Source of the DNA: Chloroflexota bacterium
GTDB taxonomy: Bacteria > Chloroflexota > Dehalococcoidia > SM23-28-2 > RBG-16-64-32
Direction of reading: 5' to 3'
Length of the DNA stretch: 10,254 nucleotides
NCBI GenBank assembly: GCA_022561095.1
Contig: JADFRV010000063.1
Location: 1 to 10,254 of the forward strand
Shown here: piece after piece, positions 6,156-10,254 of the stretch
Layout of the letters: each line of letters opens with the position of its first letter
Position numbering within the stretch: the stretch's first letter is position 1
Notes under the pieces: model-generated
The model's input: the letters and a program-made list of their open reading frames with translations, nothing else
The model's database searches: none
Told to the model about the DNA's origin: nothing
Made by a program: the position numbers and the translations under genes

Positions 6156-6203
6156 AGTATGCCAACCCATTCTCGCCGCAATCTCGCCGCGAACCCGCAG
6201 CTA
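6156..6203 (-). promoter_or_regulatory. Predicted SARP-type promoter A (11-nt direct repeats and -10)
   Basis: Read on the plus strand, TCTCGCCGCAA (6171-6181) and TCTCGCCGCGA (6182-6192) abut, and a weaker third unit, ACCCGCAGCTA, follows at 6193-6203. On the minus strand the repeat is TTGCGGCGAGA. Exactly 9 nt after the last unit comes CATACT (6156-6161), a 4/6 -10 match; there is no -35 consensus. SARP activators bind 11-bp-spaced direct repeats about 8 bp before the -10, so the geometry fits. The start codon of the 95-aa ORF is 33 nt from the array. Confidence 0.6.
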
Positions 6204-6225
6204 AGCATTCTATTAGCGAACAGCC

Positions 6226-6303
6226 CTAGATAAAAGCGCTCTGCCCAGCCACCATAGCCAGGGCCAGCGCTACGAGTACAACCAGCAAATTAAGCTTCAT
6301 CAT
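6226..6303 (-). CDS. Short hydrophobic peptide, 25 aa (mini-paralogue of the 95-aa protein)
   Basis: Two adjacent ATGs (6303 and 6300) follow AGGAG at 3 and 6 nt; the second gives the better spacing and a 24-residue product starting MKLNLLVVLVALALAMVAGQ, followed by SAFI and TAG. It is almost entirely an export-signal-like hydrophobic segment and aligns with the first residues of the 95-aa protein (shared L-L-V-VAL-LA-AGQ pattern); the stop falls where that protein has Gln25. Beyond the stop no similarity continues, so it is either a functional micropeptide or a remnant of duplication. Intact start, Shine-Dalgarno, -10-like hexamer and repeat array argue for expression. Known short hydrophobic pheromones are of similar size, but no such function can be claimed from the sequence alone. 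Confidence 0.5.
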   Translation of the reverse strand: MMKLNLLVVLVALALAMVAGQSAFI

Positions 6304-6317
6304 CTTCTCCTAGCACT

Positions 6318-6376
6318 AGTTTGCCAGCCTCCTCTCGCCGAAATCTCGCCGCAAACTCGCCTACCTCTCCCAAATA
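6318..6376 (-). promoter_or_regulatory. Predicted SARP-type promoter B (11-nt direct repeats and -10)
   Basis: On the plus strand the units are TCTCGCCGAAA (6333-6343), TCTCGCCGCAA (6344-6354), ACTCGCCTACC (6355-6365) and a degenerate TCTCCCAAATA (6366-6376), all in strict 11-nt register. CAAACT (6318-6323), a weak -10, lies 9 nt beyond the array, the same distance as in promoter A. The second ATG of the 25-aa ORF lies 32 nt from the array. The array begins directly beside the U-run of the regulator's terminator, so the small gene must have its own promoter. Confidence 0.6.
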
Positions 6377-6378
6377 GG

Positions 6379-6400
6379 AAAAAGCGGCCTTTCGGCCGCT
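6379..6400 (-). terminator. Intrinsic terminator of the SARP-type regulator gene
   Basis: On the minus strand a perfect 7-bp stem AGCGGCC/GGCCGCT closed by a GAAA tetraloop (arms 6394-6400 and 6383-6389) runs into five T residues (6383-6379). It lies 34 nt after the regulator's stop codon at 6435. Confidence 0.88.
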
Positions 6401-6434
6401 CTGTGGCGTCTGATGCTATGGCTCGCGCCGGCGT

Positions 6435-9400
6435 TTAGCGCTTGTCTAGGATCCGGCTACAGATCTCCTCGAACTCCGGAATCTCCTCTCCGCCCACACC
6501 CTCGGAGACGATGCCGACGTATTTGCGGTAGCAGAAGGTAGCCGCCTCCGCCTGATCGGCCAGGATGTAATTACTCATCAGGCGGTACCAGGCGGCCTCG
6601 TTATATTCGTCCAGGCTGAGTATCTGCTGGCAGAGGTCAGCGCTGCGCTTGTACTCACCCCGCTCGGTATAGGCGCCGGCCATGGTCGTCAGGAGCCGCA
6701 TGTGCTGCTCTTCAAGCTGCCAGCGCATCGTCTCCACCCACTCCGTGTAGAACTCCTGGCCGAACTGTCCCGAATACAGCGCCAGCGCCTTCTCCATTAG
6801 AGACATCGCCTCGTCACCCTCCGGAGGCAACCCCTCTGCCTTCTTCAGCGTCTCCTGGAACTCATCCACATCGAATCGGAAGCTGCCGTGCGGATCTAGA
6901 ATGTAACTCCCACTGTCCTTGCCAATGCACTCCGGATAGAGGGCCTGACGCAGCCTGTAGAGGTTGGAGTGGAACAGGCTGCTGGTCTTCTCATTGGGCA
7001 GGTCCGGCCAGAGAGCGGTCACTATCTCCTCTTTCCTCAGCGGCCTGCGGTTGCAGAGGAAGAAGAAGAACATCTCCTTGCTCTTCTCGCTCCGCCACTC
7101 CAGATCAGTGACCTCCCGTCCGTTCATCTCCACCCGCAGGTGGCCGAACCCGAAAGCGGCCAGACCAGAGGCAGCCTCTTCTTGATCAGCCCCCTCATCA
7201 CCGATTGCGGCGGGCGCCAGCGCGGCGCTCTTAACAATCTTCAACATGCGGGCGTAGTAGCCGTCAGCCAGCTTGTGGGCCGCGGCATACTGTACAAGAA
7301 GGAGCGCCCGGCCTGCCTCCAACCGGAGGAAGTGGTCGTAGCCCAGCTCCTGCACCAGCTTGGCGGCGGCGTCCAGGCAGTCCAGGGCCAGCCTCTTTCG
7401 CCTTAAGGAGAAATAGACCTCTCCCAGGTGAAAGTACACCTTGGCAAGCTCCCTCTTGGCGTCACCCTCTTTGAGAAGCGTGACCGCCCGCTCCAGGGAG
7501 GCGGTGGCTTCCTTTAGCTGGCCGCGGTCTCGCTGGATGAGTCCCCTGGTGGTGCTGCAGATGCCCAGCTCGAACACGCCCCCCCGCTCCTCGGCATCGG
7601 CGGCGGCTTGCCCTACCGTGGCCTCGGCCTCTCCGATGTCGCCGGAGAGCCGCTGGGCGTTGGCCAGTCCGTCCATGATATGGATGCTGATGTAGGCGTC
7701 GTCCAGCTCGCGGGCTAGGCCCAGGGCACGCCGGTACTGCTCGATCGCCTCGGTGAGTTGACCGCGGTCTTGTTGGAGGCCGGCCAGGGAGTCCAGCAGG
7801 TAGGCCTCGGCGTAGGTGCTGTCCATCTGGCGGGCCTTCTCTAGACCCTGGCGGTTCACCTCCTCGGCTCGCTCCAACTCGCCTTGATAATAGTAGAGCA
7901 TCGCCAGGTTATTGAGGGTCTGCACAAGCATCTCGTCGTTGCCCAGCTTCAGCCAGCGGACGCGAGCCCGCTCCATATGACCGATAGCCTCGCTGAGGCG
8001 GCCCAGGCTGACAAGGGTGATACCCAACTGGCCGCTGACGTGGGCGATGTTGTAGGCGTCGCCCTGGGCCTGGTAGATATCCATGACCCCCTTCAGCTCC
8101 TCCAGCGCCTTGGCGAACTCGCCGCACATGCCGTGCGTGATCCCCAGCTCCTTGCGGGCCTCCGTCAGCACGGACATCGGCCCGTCGTGCTTCAGGAGCA
8201 GGGAACGGGCCCTGCTCAGCACCTCTTTAGCCTCGTGGTATGCCCCCTTGAAGCGCAGGCACATCCCCTTGGTCACCAGCGCTTCGGCCAGGGCGATCCA
8301 GTCGCCCTCTGCTTCGAAACTCTGGATGGGGCGAGCGAGGACGGCAAGCGCCTGGTCTAGCTGGTTCAGGTAGTGAAGCACGCGCGCTTTCCAGAGAACC
8401 AGCTTGGGCTGGGCGTCCAGCTCATCCCCCGGAATCGATTCCAGCCAGTCCGCCAGCGTGTCCCACTTCCCTTGCTCGAACAGGCTGCGGCCGACACGCT
8501 CCGTGACGTGGACGATGCGCTCCCACGCCCCGGCCTGGAGGAGATGATACACGGCCTCCTCCCACTGTCGCTCCCGTTCGAACATCTCGGCGGCCCGCTC
8601 ATTGAGCTCCGTGAACCGCTTCGGCTCCTGTGTGCGGAGGCGACTTACCAAAAAAGCCCGGAACAGCTTGTGATAACCATAGCGCTCTGGGTCCGCCTCC
8701 TCACGCGCAACGAACAGGTTACGGCGCTCCAGGTAGCTGATCATCTTCTCGCTGTTCTCTATCCCCAGCAGTTCGTCCAGCCACTTGGGATCCATCCTCC
8801 GCGGCACCGCGCTGCCCACGAGAAACTGCTGCACATCCTCCGGCTGCACGCTGAACTGCTCCAGGCTGATGTACTGGAACAGCGTGTCCGAATCCTTGAG
8901 CTGCTCCAGCGATATCGAGGTTCGAGCGGCCTGTACTTTGTCCGCCATTAGGATAAGCGCCGCCACCCATCCCTCCGTCACGTCGGCCAGGTGCTGCGCG
9001 TCATCCAGGGATATCTCCTTGTCCAACACATCGCGGTAGAGCTGGGCAACCTCATCACAGGTGAAGGCGAAGGCCGTCGCCGCCACCGTCGCCACCTCCC
9101 GGCGTACGGCCAACATCGGCAGGATGGCCAGATCAGGTTGCGTGCGCGTTGAGAGCACGAGGTGACAGTGCGCGGGCAGACGGTACATCCAGCCCTCAAA
9201 CACCTGCCGTACCTCCGGCGCCGTCTCATCCAGATAGTGAAAGTCGTCAACTATGAGGACAAACGGCTGATCAACCTCCTCGACAGCGGCGACCATAAGG
9301 TCTACCCAGCGCTCCACGCTCACCTCCCCGTCCCCGTTAAGCGCCTCCTCAATCTCCGCCCCGAACGAGGAGAAGTGGACCCTGCCGCAGGCCAGCCAGT

Positions 9401-9677
9401 AGCTGAGGAACGTCCGCAAGTCGCGGTCGCGCTCGTCCAACGTGTACCAGCAGACGGGCGCATTCCAGCTCCTGGCAAAGTCCAGAAGCAGCGTCGTCTT
9501 GCCGTAACCTGCGGGGGCGCTGACGATCGTTATTCGTTGGGACGTGTACTCAGCGAGGAGGTCGATCAGCCGCTGACGGTTGATGATCTTGCCCCGCTGA
9601 GAGGGCAACGTTAGCTTAGCCGGATAGGGGACTGACGCCGGCTGGTTCTGCCCGCGGATATCTGTACGTTCTGCCAT
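6435..9677 (-). CDS. Large transcriptional activator: MalT-like STAND ATPase, TPR array, SARP winged helix and BTAD
   Basis: Predicted cytosolic signal-responsive activator of 1080 residues. Start: ATG 9677 has AGGTGA 6 nt upstream; GTG at 9680 would be too close. Residues 25-345 form a MalT-type NTPase: Walker A APAGYGKTT (54-62), Walker B LIVDDFHYLD (141-150), sensor-like LSTRTQPDL (175-183), TEGWVAAL (234-241) and YHKLFRAFL (335-343). Residues about 365-815 are helical tetratricopeptide-like repeats (for example LNNLAMLYYYQGELERAEEV and LGEVYFSLRRKRLALDCLDA), the usual ligand- or partner-sensing part. Residues about 840-940 resemble an OmpR/PhoB winged helix (GHLRVEMNGREV, then LWPDLPNEKTSSLFHSNLYR), and 941-1080 a bacterial transcriptional activation domain (BTAD). 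MalT itself ends in a LuxR helix-turn-helix, and AfsR carries its SARP module at the N-terminus, so here the order is inverted. The gene has its own terminator and is followed by two small ORFs with 11-nt repeat arrays, its likely targets. Confidence 0.93.
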   Translation of the reverse strand: MAERTDIRGQNQPASVPYPAKLTLPSQRGKIINRQRLIDLLAEYTSQRITIVSAPAGYGKTTLLLDFARSWNAPVCWYTLDERDRDLRTFLSYWLACGRVHFSSFGAEIEEALNGDGEVSVERWVDLMVAAVEEVDQPFVLIVDDFHYLDETAPEVRQVFEGWMYRLPAHCHLVLSTRTQPDLAILPMLAVRREVATVAATAFAFTCDEVAQLYRDVLDKEISLDDAQHLADVTEGWVAALILMADKVQAARTSISLEQLKDSDTLFQYISLEQFSVQPEDVQQFLVGSAVPRRMDPKWLDELLGIENSEKMISYLERRNLFVAREEADPERYGYHKLFRAFLVSRLRTQEPKRFTELNERAAEMFERERQWEEAVYHLLQAGAWERIVHVTERVGRSLFEQGKWDTLADWLESIPGDELDAQPKLVLWKARVLHYLNQLDQALAVLARPIQSFEAEGDWIALAEALVTKGMCLRFKGAYHEAKEVLSRARSLLLKHDGPMSVLTEARKELGITHGMCGEFAKALEELKGVMDIYQAQGDAYNIAHVSGQLGITLVSLGRLSEAIGHMERARVRWLKLGNDEMLVQTLNNLAMLYYYQGELERAEEVNRQGLEKARQMDSTYAEAYLLDSLAGLQQDRGQLTEAIEQYRRALGLARELDDAYISIHIMDGLANAQRLSGDIGEAEATVGQAAADAEERGGVFELGICSTTRGLIQRDRGQLKEATASLERAVTLLKEGDAKRELAKVYFHLGEVYFSLRRKRLALDCLDAAAKLVQELGYDHFLRLEAGRALLLVQYAAAHKLADGYYARMLKIVKSAALAPAAIGDEGADQEEAASGLAAFGFGHLRVEMNGREVTDLEWRSEKSKEMFFFFLCNRRPLRKEEIVTALWPDLPNEKTSSLFHSNLYRLRQALYPECIGKDSGSYILDPHGSFRFDVDEFQETLKKAEGLPPEGDEAMSLMEKALALYSGQFGQEFYTEWVETMRWQLEEQHMRLLTTMAGAYTERGEYKRSADLCQQILSLDEYNEAAWYRLMSNYILADQAEAATFCYRKYVGIVSEGVGGEEIPEFEEICSRILDKR

Positions 9678-9704
9678 CACTGCTCACCTGAGCAAAGCGC
9701 ATCA

Positions 9705-9724
9705 GCCCCTCCTAATAGAGGGGC
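9705..9724 (-). repeat. Hairpin in the leader of the regulator gene
   Basis: Perfect 7-bp inverted repeat, GCCCCTC (9705-9711) and GAGGGGC (9718-9724), with loop CTAATA, 27 nt upstream of ATG 9677. It could be a leader hairpin affecting translation or a protein-binding site. No convincing -35/-10 pair was found in 9681-9838, which otherwise holds only the possible terminator of the upstream gene. Confidence 0.5.
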
Positions 9725-9789
9725 CTGTGCTCTAACGGTAAGACGGTGAGGGGATGGCTATGTTACTGCGAATGCAGCCCATCGGCTCT

Positions 9790-9827
9790 AAATACGAAAA
9801 TGGAGCCTGAATAGGGGCTCTGCCCCG
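9790..9827 (-). terminator. Possible terminator of the F420-dependent oxidoreductase gene
   Basis: Two mutually exclusive small hairpins are seen on the minus strand: GGGGC-AGA-GCCCC (9815-9827) and GAGCC/GGCTC with an 8-nt loop (9803-9820). The second is followed by CATTTTCGTATTT, which is T-rich. The short stems make this a moderate candidate only. Confidence 0.45.
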
Positions 9828-9838
9828 GCCCGCGCCCG

Positions 9839-10254
9839 CTAAACCTTCCCGATCAGCGTTTTGAGGAGCGCCCGTGTCCGGTCAAGCGAGCCGCTAGCGT
9901 CATCCCCGACAGGAAACATACCGGCCAGAAAGTCCGTCGCTCCCGCCGCCGCAAATGCGCGCAGCTGCCCCTCAACCTCCTTCTCGTCACCCACAATCGC
10001 CACCGCCGCCGGCCCCGCCGCGCCCTCAATGTTCAGCATCCGCTGATAGTTCGGCAGCGTCCCGTAAATCTGGAAAGACCTCGCCGCTCGCTCCCGAGCC
10101 TCGCCCACGTCGTCCGTCACCGCAATCGGCAAAGCAACCACCACCCGTGGCTCCGCGCGTCCGGCTGCCTTGGCCGCTGAATTGATACGCGGGACGATGT
10201 GTGTCTCCAGCGTCTTCCGTCCCACCATCCAGGTCACCGTCCCGTCGGCCAGTT
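9839..10254 (-). CDS. LLM-class F420-dependent oxidoreductase, C-terminal part (5' end outside window)
   Basis: The C-terminal 137 or so residues of a luciferase-like (TIM-barrel) flavin/deazaflavin oxidoreductase; such enzymes are usually about 280-350 residues, so more than half is missing. The frame stays open to the window edge and reads LADGTVTWMVGRKTLETHIVPRI, close to the pattern (ADG with TW and a HIVPRI helix) of F420-dependent members of the MSMEG_4879-like group. Later segments VALPIAVTDDVGEARERA, IEGAAGPAAVAIVGDE and GATDFLAGMFP fit the last barrel strands and helices. It should be a cytosolic hydride-transfer enzyme using reduced F420; the substrate is unknown. A GTG at 10237 is an internal Val codon, not a start. 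It lies upstream of the regulator on the same strand, but a possible terminator and a 161-nt gap suggest separate transcription. Confidence 0.82.
   Translation of the reverse strand, partial: LADGTVTWMVGRKTLETHIVPRINSAAKAAGRAEPRVVVALPIAVTDDVGEARERAARSFQIYGTLPNYQRMLNIEGAAGPAAVAIVGDEKEVEGQLRAFAAAGATDFLAGMFPVGDDASGSLDRTRALLKTLIGKV

Noticed and set aside
6171..6376. Direct-repeat arrays read as a CRISPR or minisatellite
   Set aside because: Units are 11 nt with no spacers, and each cluster sits at a fixed distance from a start codon; operator sites explain them better.
8373..8951. Plus-strand open frame of 192 codons within the regulator gene
   Set aside because: Antisense to the well-supported TPR and ATPase coding sequence, with no domain or ribosome-binding site.
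9725..9800. tRNA-like stretch around CTAACGGTAAGAC
   Set aside because: No acceptor stem, T-arm GTTC motif or anticodon stem could be assembled on either strand.

Overview
This is a GC-rich bacterial chromosome segment. Gene content (a family-5 solute-binding lipoprotein with DppB/DppC permeases, a DUF5317-type membrane protein, an F420-dependent luciferase-like oxidoreductase, and a very large MalT-like ATPase/TPR regulator ending in a SARP/BTAD output module) suggests an environmental Chloroflexota or, less likely, an actinobacterium. That assignment is inference: no rRNA or other marker gene is present.

Layout. Positions 1-1056 (+): the C-terminal half of a class II fumarase, then a limonene-1,2-epoxide-hydrolase-family enzyme that appears to start at CTG. 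Positions 1053-4681 (-): an operon for a solute-binding lipoprotein and two permeases of an oligopeptide/nickel-type ABC importer, read towards the enzymes; the last permease and the hydrolase share the CTAG in which both stop codons lie. No ATPase gene of the importer is in the window. Positions 4949-5724 (-): a DUF5317-like membrane protein preceded, in the same frame, by a 29-residue hydrophobic ORF with its own Shine-Dalgarno and a good sigma-70-type promoter. Positions 5785-6376 (-): two very small secreted or membrane ORFs, one of 95 and one of 25 codons, that look like a diverged tandem duplication; each is preceded by an array of 11-nt direct repeats ending 9 nt before a -10-like hexamer. 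Positions 6379-9677 (-): the 1080-residue regulator and its own intrinsic terminator. Positions 9839-10254 (-): the C-terminal part of an F420-dependent LLM-class oxidoreductase, running off the window.

The most interesting part is 5785-9677. SARP-family activators are known to bind direct repeats spaced 11 bp just upstream of a -10 box. The window has a SARP-type regulator, terminated by a strong hairpin, and immediately behind it two short ORFs whose upstream regions both carry 11-nt repeats in exactly that geometry. The simplest reading is a local regulon: the regulator switches on two tiny exported hydrophobic or secreted products. A more speculative extension is a peptide-signalling circuit (short hydrophobic peptide, TPR-containing sensor, oligopeptide importer nearby). 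The operator geometry is visible in the sequence; the signalling role is a hypothesis only.
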